This document shows, one piece after another, positions 12,331-21,657 of a stretch of DNA of 64,000 bases (positions are counted from its first letter, which is position 1; every line of letters starts with the position of its first letter). The translations under genes and the position numbers were made by a program. Source of the stretch: Spirodela intermedia (Eukaryota; Streptophyta; Magnoliopsida; Alismatales; Araceae); assembly GCA_902729315.2 (NCBI GenBank), contig LR746269.1, positions 4,102,001 to 4,166,000 of the forward strand. The letters are read 5' to 3'. The notes below the pieces were generated by a model. The model had not been told where the DNA came from. It did no database searches and worked only from the letters and a program-made list of their open reading frames with translations.

Positions 12331-14844
12331 CCTATTTTTTAAACAGTGCAATTTCTTCTGAAAATATTATGGCACTCTGGGTCATCTTTTCTTTTGGTGA
12401 ATACATCAATACGACTACAAGTGAATGTGACAGTACATCTCCAGTATTAAATTTAATACAATAAACAACCACAATAAATCTTCTACCTCACCTTCAATTT
12501 CTGGTTCTTCATGTTCTGTTTCCTCTTCAATAGAATCTGCAAGGTTTACTGTGCCATGTTTATGACAGACATTTGTGCCATATTTAGCATTTGAGAATGA
12601 CATTAGGAGTATAAGGATTCATTTTAGTAGAGACTTAGGCAAAAGGGTTTGCTCCACCTTATCGGACAAAACTTTGATTCAACTGTCCATTATGTGGTGT
12701 AGAAGAAACAACAGTAGATCTTCCTCTTTCTTGCTGAAGAGTTGAATACTTAAATCCAAAATTTCAAATTCAGGTTTTCCTTTCTCTAATAAGCCTTCAG
12801 CACACTCTGCAGCCATTACGATGTCATTAAGCTTGAAAAATGACTATGCAGCTACATTATCCTCAATTCCCTATCTGAGACCACCTTTAAATCACGAAAT
12901 CGTATATGACTCGGATTCTGTCAAGTCAATTCAAGAAGATACATGATAAAATTCCTCAGCATAATCAGAAACCGATCTATTCCCTTGTCTGCAGTGTTCA
13001 TCTTGTTGATAAAAAAATTGTTCATAATCAGAAATTTGTTCATTCTCTTGAAACTGATTTCAACAATTTTTCATTTCTCTCATGATCATAAAGGCTCTTT
13101 CCGTTACCTCATACGTGTTGTCTGTAGTTGATCCCACCCTTCAGTTTATAAGCTAAAAGCTTGACCTTTTTTTCATCAGAAATTTTCATATACTTAAAAA
13201 ATTGTTCTACTTCAACAAATCTAAAAACTCTTCCATCTTAAAATGGCCATTAAACCCTGGTAAGTCAATCTTCATACGAAAATCTCAAAAATTATCTTCT
13301 TCAAATCTTGATCCAGAACTTGTAGAACGAGAGGAACAATGAGTATCTGATGAAGAGTCGACAAGAGTGAGTGGCTTTTTAAAGACGTGAATGACTCTCT
13401 AATAGACTCATTCTTTCCAAAAGTTGTTTCAAGGTATCATGAATATGATCCAATTTTTGATCTATTCGATCTTGAAAAGCAATAAAATCTGAATCATTAT
13501 CACCAATATGAGTAGATTCACCTTGTGGACTCAGGATTAACCCCTTGTGAAACTCAAGGGGCGAAATATCTTCGTTCTATGGATTCAAGGCAAGGAGTTT
13601 TCAATCAAGACGCATTCATTTCAGATTGAAACTCGTGATACTGCTATCAGAATATACAGCCAAAGCTGAAATGTGATTAAGCTATGTCAGCTGAGCCTGC
13701 TGGATTATCGATACCATACACAAATCTATCGACTTTATTTTTTCTTCTTTTTTTCCCTCTGCCTTTTCTCTTCACTAATAATAACATCAACATTGATGCA
13801 GCCCAAACCCTGAAGCCCACTACTGAAGAAGCCTGAAATTCGATTACTGCTGCAGGTCGAAGCCCACCTTACTTAATGCACCTTGAAACTCACTGTTGCA
13901 GCTGAAAGTCTAGCTCGAATTTAATCTGAAATTCAAATTTCAATTTCAATCAAATTCAAAATTAAAATTTAGATTTCATTTTAAATCAATTTCTACGCGC
14001 CCGAATCAAGACTCTTTAACCTATTTAAACGCACTCCCTGTAGCCCTAGGGAAACATTATCTTTTTTTAAAATTTATTTCTTGGTGCGCGAATCAAGACT
14101 CCATTACCCCTTTGGACTCTGGTAACCCTCTTCCTGATTCTGTGCATTCAGAACCACTCCCTTATGGACTCAAGGGACCAGTCTTCTTAAACCAGCGGAT
14201 TCAGAACAAAGGGCCAGCAACTGGAGCAATGGGACCTGCCCTTCTCAGTTTCCACTATGTGGAGTGATATCAGAGCTAAGTCTGCATTCAACATTCAAAT
14301 TTACATTAGTGATCATGAAATTTCTGAGGTATGTCCTTTTGAATATAAGAGTTTGTGGATTTCAAGACTCAGGAAAGAAAAATTTAACGATCTAAATGAT
14401 ACTTTGCAGCAAATAAATATGATACAGGAAGCTCAAAAGTAGATGTGATTATGATTATCGTAAAGATTATAAAAGAAGATTAATTTGCCTAGTTTCGACA
14501 ATAGAGGAAATTTTTGGTTGGATTTCAGAAGTTAAAAGATTTTTTTAATATATGAAGATTTTAGAGGAGAAACAGGTGAAAGTAATTGCTTATAAATAGA
14601 AAGGAAACTGATCTATTTCCCTCATGATCCTACAGACTGGGCAATTTGACTCAGGAAGAAAGCCAAAATAATAGGATTATGTTTTGGCACAAGTAGACTT
14701 GCATATAACACGATAATTAATCGTTCGACTAATTAATCTTTATTTTCGATGATAGATTATTTTCTTCTGAGAATTACATATAACTCAAAAATATCACAGT
14801 AAATTTCATTAAAATTAAATTTTCGCCTTAAATTTCATGTGAAT
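12331..14844. repeat. Array copy 4, truncated
   Basis: Partial unit covering offsets 1-2514; homology to the array ends after the bases at 14841-14844. It has a private T at 14765 (offset 2435). The flank beyond 14844 is minus-strand gypsy integrase debris that is absent from the unit. Confidence 0.94.
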
Positions 14845-15540
14845 AAAATTAAAAAGTATTTTGATATGATCTACCATATTACTTGCAACAGTACGAGCAC
14901 TAACTAGTCTCTTTACTTGTAATAAATCTACTATAATTCTTGGAGAAAAATAATATACCACTGAAAATAGAAATTGATTACTCAAACATTATTCATCAAG
15001 TTATATACAATGAATTTTAGCTTTTCTCTTGAAATAGAACAAATCAAATTGTCCAAATTTCAGTCCGACCATCAGTTAGTGGGTGACTAGTATTACCAAA
15101 TTTCAAAAATGAGATTAAAACTTAGAATTTCTGTCAGAAGTAATTGATTGAAAAATTTCATTTATATGAATAGTTTCTTTAAAAAAATGATTGGCTACTG
15201 AACTTGCATCATTTGTTTTTTGACATGCAATGAATTGTGTCAATCTACTGTCCCTTAGAGGTTTGTCAAACCCGACATTTACGAAGAAAATTTTCTACAC
15301 TTTTGTTTAAATTGGGCCAATAATATCACTCAACTGTCTGTCAGGTCTTGTCTTGACCAAGTTTCCTACAAAACTTGAAGAGTCTAATTTTTGTAGCACT
15401 TTCTCCTTTAAGCAGTTGCGAGGAATACATAACTGTGTTCCTCGAAATAAAAAATCATCGTGTAGATGAAAACTTTTAGTTGATATTTCTGACATGCAGA
15501 TCATATATTGTTGAGAAAAATCATTGTCATCTAAGTATAA
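14845..15540 (-). mobile_element. Degenerate Ty3/gypsy integrase remnant flanking the array
   Basis: On the minus strand 15307-15504 encodes a decayed integrase zinc-binding region (LHDDFLFRGTQLCIPRNCL). About 14850-14970 gives a frame resembling the end of the integrase core (VVYYFSPRIIVDLL). Stops and frameshifts interrupt it. The stretch 15431-15530 is homologous to 3253-3350 of the array unit, but the core domain below it is missing from the unit. This flank therefore looks like a less deleted relative of the minus-strand remnant inside the array. Confidence 0.72.
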
Positions 15541-16070
15541 TTCTCTGAAATAATTAAATCAAGTGAGCTTAGCACACATGTTCACCAATCATATTGGTTT
15601 CCTACTAAGAGTATCTGCAACTTGATTCAAGTTTTACCAACTTGTGTTTAATAACAAAAGTAATACATTGAAGGTGATGCAGCAGTAATGCGGAAGATAA
15701 TAAAGATACAGGCTTAAATCCTTAAAGCTTAAATCTTAGGGAAGATAATCAAGAATATGAAAAACTAAAAATTAAAAGTGAGGTAAAATATTTTTTTATT
15801 AAATTTGATACCAAATATGCACTATTACATTCACTTATAGAAGAAGCTTGATGTATTAACCAAAAAGAGAAGAAGACTCACAGGGTCATAACATCTTCAA
15901 AGGTTGTGAATTCTAACATATGTGATATAATAATCAAATTTTTTATCAATTCGATGTTGAAATTAAATAAAGTCTTATTTTATGATAGTAAAAACTTCAG
16001 GTGAATCATCATCATTAATATGAGCAGATTTAGTTCATGATATTTTTTAACCTTGATTGAAATATTAACT
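15541..16070 (-). mobile_element. Gypsy debris with an LTR-end fragment and gag 5' sequence
   Basis: At 15675 the sequence TGATGCAGCAGTAATGCGGAAG matches the low-coordinate ends of the LTRs at 16086 and 17125, so 15675 to about 15760 is a third, truncated LTR end without an adjacent PBS. The stretch 15935-16060 resembles the gag 5' region of the array unit (for example a TGAATCATCATCATTAATATG-like block shared with 17040). No intact coding frame. Confidence 0.55.
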
Positions 16071-16083
16071 TGTTCTGATACCA
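16071..16083 (-). other. Primer-binding site (tRNA-iMet type)
   Basis: On the minus strand TGGTATCAGAACA begins two bases after the 3' end of the LTR at 16086. This is close to the usual plant gypsy PBS complementary to initiator Met tRNA and fixes the LTR border and the orientation. Confidence 0.75.
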
Positions 16084-16085
16084 AC

Positions 16086-16774
16086 TGATGTAACAGTAAT
16101 GTAGAAGATAAACAAGACATAAGCTTCAATTCACAAAGCTCTAATCTTGGGGAAGAAACATGCCTCTGAATCAACATATTCAGAGTCCTTGACCTTTGAA
16201 TCCACCAAGGGGGTGCCAAAATTCATAAGCAAGAGGACCTTTGATTTTCACAGTAGCAAAAACTGATTCAACTAGAAAGTGAGGACCTCAAGTTACAATA
16301 GGGGCTTGTATATAAGCAAAGAAAAGAGGTTGGGCGCTCTCCGAAAAGAGGATGTAGACAAATCTTGGAGGTAGATTATGACTAACTCTGAAATGACTTA
16401 AAATAGATAGACAGATTGAGATCATACACAGATCTTCTAAAATACTCTGACTGACTCTGAAATGACCAAAAATAGACTATGACGGTCAAAGATCTTGAGC
16501 AAATCTTAGGTAAAGACTTGACAGTCACAGATTCTGAATAGATCATAGGTATAGACTATGATAGTCAGAGATCTTGAACAAATCTTAGGTACAGACTGAA
16601 TCATATTAAAGTATCTTCGAAAAGAAAACAGATAAAAAGTACCTTATAGAAGTGAAAGGACCAAGTAGAAAATAAATATTATTTTTTAAATTTCTAGCTA
16701 ACTGGTGTCCAAATTTAAGATAAGTGGGCCCAAATTCAAAGTTGAGACTTCAACTTGTGTCTTGGGCTACATCA
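16086..16774 (-). mobile_element. Gypsy LTR A (689 bp)
   Basis: On the minus strand it starts TGATGTAGCCC and ends TTACATCA, giving short inverted TGATGTA/TACATCA termini with canonical TG..CA ends. A PBS follows at its 3' side (16071-16083), so it was a 5' LTR. It is diverged from LTR B at 17125-17789, but long blocks align in the same order. It has no partner LTR bracketing a complete internal region in this window. Confidence 0.78.
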
Positions 16775-17124
16775 GAATAAAAAAGGTTGATTTGACATAC
16801 ATTATATTAGTAGAAGTCTGACTATTGACTGATTAAAGAGCCTGATGTTGAGTATATCAAATAAACTCTTCTTGAATCAAATGGTGTTCCTATGTTTGTA
16901 AAGTATGGACCACAGCATAAAACACTATTGAACTTGATTGTCAGGCACATACCATTGTATATGATATAATATCATGAAATTTTTGATCTATTCAATCTTG
17001 AAATGTAATAGAATTTAATTTTGAGATAATTTTTTTTAAGGTGAATCATAATCATTAATATGAGCAGATTTACCTCATGATATTTTTCACCTTGATTGAA
17101 ATCTTGACTTGTTCTAGTACTAAC
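16775..17124 (-). mobile_element. Truncated gypsy internal region between two LTRs
   Basis: On the minus strand this continues from LTR B: a degenerate PBS (AGTTAGTACTAGAAC near 17110-17124) followed by gag 5' sequence similar to that beside LTR A and in the array unit (ATTTTTGATCTATTCAATC near 16978). Only about 350 bp of internal sequence survives before LTR A. Confidence 0.6.
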
Positions 17125-17789
17125 TGACACAGTAGTAACACAGAAGATAAATAAGATATGGGCTTAAATCCACAAAGCTCTAATCTTAAGAAAGAGACCT
17201 GCATCTGAATTCACAGATTCAGAGTCTTCAACCCTTCAATCCACAAGGGGTTACTTGAATCCACAAGCAAGAGGAAAAGATTTTCACAGTGGAGAAAATT
17301 GATTCAACTAAAAAAATGATCGAGGGCCTTTATATAGGCCTAAAAGAAGGTTGGGTGCTCCCAAAAAGAAGATCCTGACAGATTTTAGGAGTAGAGTTCT
17401 ACTCTAAAATGACTTAAAACAGACTATGAGTGACTGTGATCTTGAATAGATCATTTAAAAATATTCTGACTCTGACAGTTAAAAATAACTCTAACAGTTA
17501 AAGATCATGAACAGATCTTAGGTATAGACTTTGACAGTCAAAGATCTTAAACAGATCTTAGGTACATATTGAATCACATTAGAGTCTCTTTTAGAAGAAA
17601 AGAGACATAAAGTATCTTCTAGAAGTGCGAGGACATAAAGCAGAAAATAAATATTACTTTTCGGACCTCCAGCCCACTAGTGACATATGTGTGCTCCTTT
17701 TTTAGCACTTTACACTTTATGACCGAAATTTAGGATAAGTGGGCCCAAATTCAAAGTTCAGACTTCAATTTGTGTCTTGTGCTACATCA
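17125..17789 (-). mobile_element. Gypsy LTR B (665 bp)
   Basis: Same family and orientation as LTR A: minus-strand start TGATGTAGCAC at 17789 and a degenerate 3' end TACTGTGTCA at 17125. The direct LTR-PBS-gag5' arrangement at about 1,040-bp spacing points to serial insertion or unequal recombination rather than one complete element. Confidence 0.72.
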
Positions 17790-17950
17790 GACAGGTATTA
17801 CATGCCACTAAGAGAGAGGTGGTGGGATGTGTTAGAAGAAGTTATGTTACTCACATTGGCAAAACTACTTGAAACTTTATCTTAAAAATTTCCATCTTCA
17901 TCTATTGTATTCGGGAGATTCAGGTTCAAGTCCTGACAGCAACATCATTC

Positions 17951-17995
<45 letters not shown>

Positions 17996-18000
17996 TACCT
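17790..18000. other. Unannotated spacer with a tRNA-like B-box and a (TA)n run
   Basis: No gene seen. At 17921-17940 CAGGTTCAAGTCCTG resembles a tRNA T-arm/B-box and the flanks loosely match the 3' half of the tRNA-Glu at 20890. It runs into a (TA)n microsatellite at about 17955-17992. It could be a tRNA-derived SINE relic, but I see no A-box. Confidence 0.4.
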
Positions 18001-18456
18001 CTTCTCATGAGAACTCTTCTTTCCTGCTCTTCTTCCCTCTCTTTTCTTTTCCCTTCTCTTTCCAGAGCTATCTCTCTTTCTCTTATCATTCCTTTCTTTT
18101 GTCTTTATTTTTTCCAATGTGACAGATAGGAAATTATTCTCCACCTCTTCCTTAATATTTTAGATATTTATGTTTTAAGTTTTTGCTGTGTTTTGTGGCC
18201 TTCTCACTGTCTTTTGCTCTCTCTTCTTCAGTGACAGGGAATTATTCATTTTTCTTATGTTTCCTACATGTTCTTCTCTTTCTCCCGCTACCTCTCTATT
18301 TTTTAACAGTTTTTCACTTTCCTAACTATTTATGTAGTTGTTTTTGTGTTCTCCAATCCCTCATTCTATTCTTCACTTTTCATTCTCTCTTGCTAGCAAG
18401 TTTTCTCCTTTCTAATACGTTTTCCTCTTTTCTTTCTGTCTTTTATTTTTTTTCTC

Positions 18457-18533
<77 letters not shown>

Positions 18534-19245
18534 CAATTGTCCTTTGCCACTTTTATTCACTAGACATTGTGATTTTTCTCATGCTAAAGAGAAGCTTCTT
18601 TCCAACACAACTTCTTCCTTTTTTTAGTGAATTTTCTTCTTATTCTGAAGCTTTTTCCCCTTCTATCCCTTTTTCAATCTCTTCCCCACTTCTTTGCCTT
18701 TTATTTTCTATTGATTTCGCATTGGTCTTCTCTTTGTATCTCAGACAATAATGTTTTGATGGCAAAGACTCTTTTGTTGGAGAGTATCTCTCTCTGCCGA
18801 CATATTTTCTCTTTTTTCCAATATTCTTTTCTCTTGTCCCACATATTCTTTTCTCCATTATCTTCATGATTAATTTTTTTTGTTTTGTTTTTCATTTATT
18901 TCTTCCTCCATCCTCACTAGCGAATTCTTCCACCAACAAGATCTTCCTTCCACAAATGAGAACTCTCTCTCAATTACCTTTTTTATTTTTTATTTTTTTA
19001 TCCCTTCCTCACTCTTATGTGTGATTTTTAACTAGTAACTTCCTTTGGCTGGTCATCTCTCCCTTCTCCTGTTGCACTGTTCTCCCTCTCTCCTCTCTCT
19101 GCTATCACCCTCTCTCTCATTCCCCTCTTTCCTCACTCTCCTATGACCCTCTCCCCCCAATCGTCTTCCTCTCTCTTGTTCTGTCTTCCTTCTCTTTCTC
19201 TCTTCTCTCTTTATCCTCTTTATTTTCTCTCCATCACAGAGGATG
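18001..19245. repeat. Pyrimidine-rich tract
   Basis: For about 1.2 kb the plus strand is dominated by C and T (TTC, CTCT and CCTTT runs) with few purines. Open frames on either strand are low-complexity products of this bias. No gene recognised. Confidence 0.8.
18461..18531. repeat. Compound (CA)n(TA)n microsatellite
   Basis: About 16 CA dinucleotides (18461-18492) pass directly into about 19 TA dinucleotides (18493-18531). Confidence 0.95.
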
Positions 19246-20354
19246 TTCTTCATGCCCTTATGGATCAAATGTAGTGTCATCATCTTAAACCCTAACTTCT
19301 ATTTTGATCTAACTTTTAATTAAATAAAAAAAATATTTATAAAATAAATTATTCATTCTAGATACTATTATTTGATTATTTTATGAATGATTTATCCATG
19401 TAGACACAAGATTTGTATTAAAAAAAATGAAAAAATCCTATATATTCAACCTGGACTCATCTAATATTTCACAATTATATTTTAAGAGTTCAATTCTAAA
19501 TTTAAATTTGAGTGTATCATTTAACTACAACAATCAATGTGCATCACTTTCAAAAATGCATGTCTTAGTTTTCCTAATGATAGTAAAGTATAGACGAAGC
19601 ATTTAAAATATCCATGGTAGAAGGCTTGTTTTCTAGATTGCTTTAAGAATATCATTTAAAATAAAATGATGAAGAAGTTAATTTTGAGCGATTCAAATAC
19701 AATTTTAGGTAACTTAATTCGTCAATATGATGCAAGTATTGACTACAAGAAAATATATGAATGTTTTCTGATTAATATGACTACTATTGGAGTGACAATT
19801 TAAGTGTTTTGATGCAGAAAATAATAAGAAAACAGAAACATAAAAGTTGATCATAGCCATATTATAGTTGGATTAAAGGTTGGATGAAGACTATTTGAAA
19901 ATAATAATGTACCCTTTATATCTTTTGTTTCCTAATTTCGTATACAAACTAGTACTTCCTCATATGATCAAGTTACATAAATAATTTTTTCATCATACTT
20001 CTCCAAACAGTTATTAGTGGTGGTCTTGCAAGTTATATTAAATGCCAATAAGGGGGAGATGATGAATTTATTTCCCATTAGGCTTTACCATTTTGAGCAA
20101 TTTTTAATAGTTTCTATGAATTTTAAACTAAGTCAACACAATGTATGATAGATCAAAATAGAAGCATTGGGTCAACTTAGATAAATTTAGGTCTGCATAG
20201 TGGGTCAACACACTAACTAGTTGGACACGTTGGCATGCCACTTAACCTAAGTAGGTTGACACACTAGGTGAGCATACTAAAGTTCAATGAGCTTTTAGTA
20301 TTGTTTGAATGGTAAAACAGTAGACCCCTTCTATGAAGTACAATCTCACATGCC

Positions 20355-20398
<44 letters not shown>

Positions 20399-20889
20399 TA
20401 TTTTCATCACTTAAAACACAATTTTTTCCATCTTTTCTTCCTTCTCATTTTAGCTTCAATTAAGAATAGAAGAAATTGTGAGCCTTGATTGATTGACATG
20501 GTTTGGAGGTAATATTTAGTTTTTGTACTTATTTAATTTCCTTCTCACAAAAAATATTTTTCATGTAATGTAAAAATTCCAATATGTAAAAATATTATGT
20601 TTGTGGTTATTTGACTTATATTTATTGTTAGAATTTTTGTGACAGCCAATATGAAAAGTTTACTCAGAAAATATAGAGAAATACATCAATTTGACTAGGT
20701 ACGAATTCAAATTATGCTAGATAAACATCAAATAAGTCAATCTCCTTTTGAACCTTCCTTTGAGCTCTTGATGAAACCTAGGAGGTTTAGGTGCAGAAGC
20801 CTCGTCACCTCAAATTATAGAACGCAAGGTTGGAAACATAAAGCTTTTAGCACAATTTAGAATTTCTGGTTTTCATTTTGTTATTCAAA
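19246..20889. other. AT-rich intergenic stretch
   Basis: No coding region, repeat family or RNA recognised. A (TA)n microsatellite of about 20 units lies at 20356-20396. The last 40 bases are the 5' flank of the tRNA gene. Confidence 0.6.
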
Positions 20890-20962
20890 TCCGTTGTAGT
20901 CTAGTTGGTTAGGATACTCGGCTCTCACCCGAGAGACCCGGGTTCAAGTCCCGGCAACGGAA
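20890..20962 (+). tRNA. tRNA-Glu (anticodon CUC)
   Basis: A 73-nt sequence folds as a complete cloverleaf. The acceptor stem TCCGTTG pairs with CAACGGA and the discriminator is A. The anticodon stem CTCGG/CCGAG encloses loop CTCTCAC with anticodon CTC, and the T-arm is CCGGG-TTCAAGT-CCCGG. The A-box (TAGTCTAGTTGG) and B-box (GGTTCAAGTCC) are intact, there is no intron, and the gene closely matches plant nuclear tRNA-Glu. It reads GAG codons and is transcribed by RNA polymerase III from the internal boxes. A T-run terminator follows. It looks functional. Confidence 0.97.
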
Positions 20963-20984
20963 GGAAAAGGGTTTCCCTTCGCTC

Positions 20985-20992
20985 TTTTTTTT
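20985..20992 (+). terminator. Pol III T-run terminator
   Basis: Eight consecutive T residues lie 22 bp after the tRNA-Glu 3' end, the usual RNA polymerase III stop signal. Confidence 0.8.
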
Positions 20993-21657
20993 ATCTCCAC
21001 TCGTTGACGTTGAAGCTTTTGATCCTTCCCTCGTAAGTCAACTACGGGATTCAGCCATGCAAGAAATCGCATCGTCATCATGTATGCATTTTTTCAACGA
21101 TGAGCCCAACCACACGAAGGAAGCGAGAGGAAGAGGGAGATGGAGAGAGAGCTCTATCTAATTCCTCCATTAAAGAACACTGGAAACGAGGAACCCACTC
21201 AAATTCTTTCTCCTTTAAGACTCATTTGACTGTCAAAATTTTATCCATGGCCCCCGACAATCACCACGTTCGTAAATAGATTCGTTGACCAGTTCATAAC
21301 CGAAGAAGAATCGACGATGATGCCCTTCGAGCCTCAAAAACCCTATCGAAAGCAATGCCAACAGAAGAGAAAAGCATCGAGATCCTGCACCTGGGCCTTG
21401 GAAGAACCCCACCATCTTCCCTCAATACCAATAGCTTGCTCCATCAATGGGCATTCAAGCAAAGAACAGTCGATGATAATTTTGTACATGGCCTTCGAGC
21501 TCCAGAGAAATGCCAATAGAAGAAAAGAAAGGGAAAAAAAAAGCTTCATAATCCTGCCCCCAGGCATAGGAAGAACTCACCTGCTTCCTCTAATAGCTCG
21601 CTCAATCTTTCTTAATGGGGTCCCTCTCTTGTGGGCCACTTCAAATGGGGTGGGTGA
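20993..21657. other. Intergenic stretch with a diverged duplication
   Basis: Lies between the tRNA gene and the stop codon of the GNAT gene. Two related blocks (21320-21442 and 21488-21608) are described separately. The open frame at 21317-21709 on the plus strand runs through both blocks and into the antisense of the GNAT last exon; I do not treat it as a gene. Confidence 0.5.
21320..21608. repeat. Diverged direct duplication, about 168-bp spacing
   Basis: Both copies share the order: a CCTTCGAGC block, AATGCCAA-AGAAGA, ATCCTGC-CC, GGAAGAAC-CACC and CTTCC-TC-ATA-GCT-GCTC. The first copy starts at 21320 and the second at 21488. Similarity is partial with small indels, so the duplication is old. 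Confidence 0.65.

Larger units (their letters stand above)
1..14844. repeat. Tandem array of a 4,110-bp unit (3.6 copies)
   Basis: The same sequence restarts at 1, 4111, 8221 and 12331 with an exact 4,110-bp period; the fourth copy stops after 2,514 bp at 14844. By eye I found only seven variable sites between copies, so identity is well above 99%. The array probably extends left of the window, since position 1 lies inside the repeated sequence. The unit contains no intact gene; every open frame in it is short, and both strands carry decayed Ty3/gypsy remnants. It is best described as a retrotransposon-derived, satellite-like macro-repeat. An assembly duplication is the main alternative and cannot be excluded from sequence alone, although the inter-copy variants argue against simple copy-paste. 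Confidence 0.97.

Noticed and set aside
1-14844. CRISPR or bacterial-type repeat array
   Set aside because: Unit is 4.1 kb without short spacers and contains plant retrotransposon remnants; the context is nuclear plant DNA.
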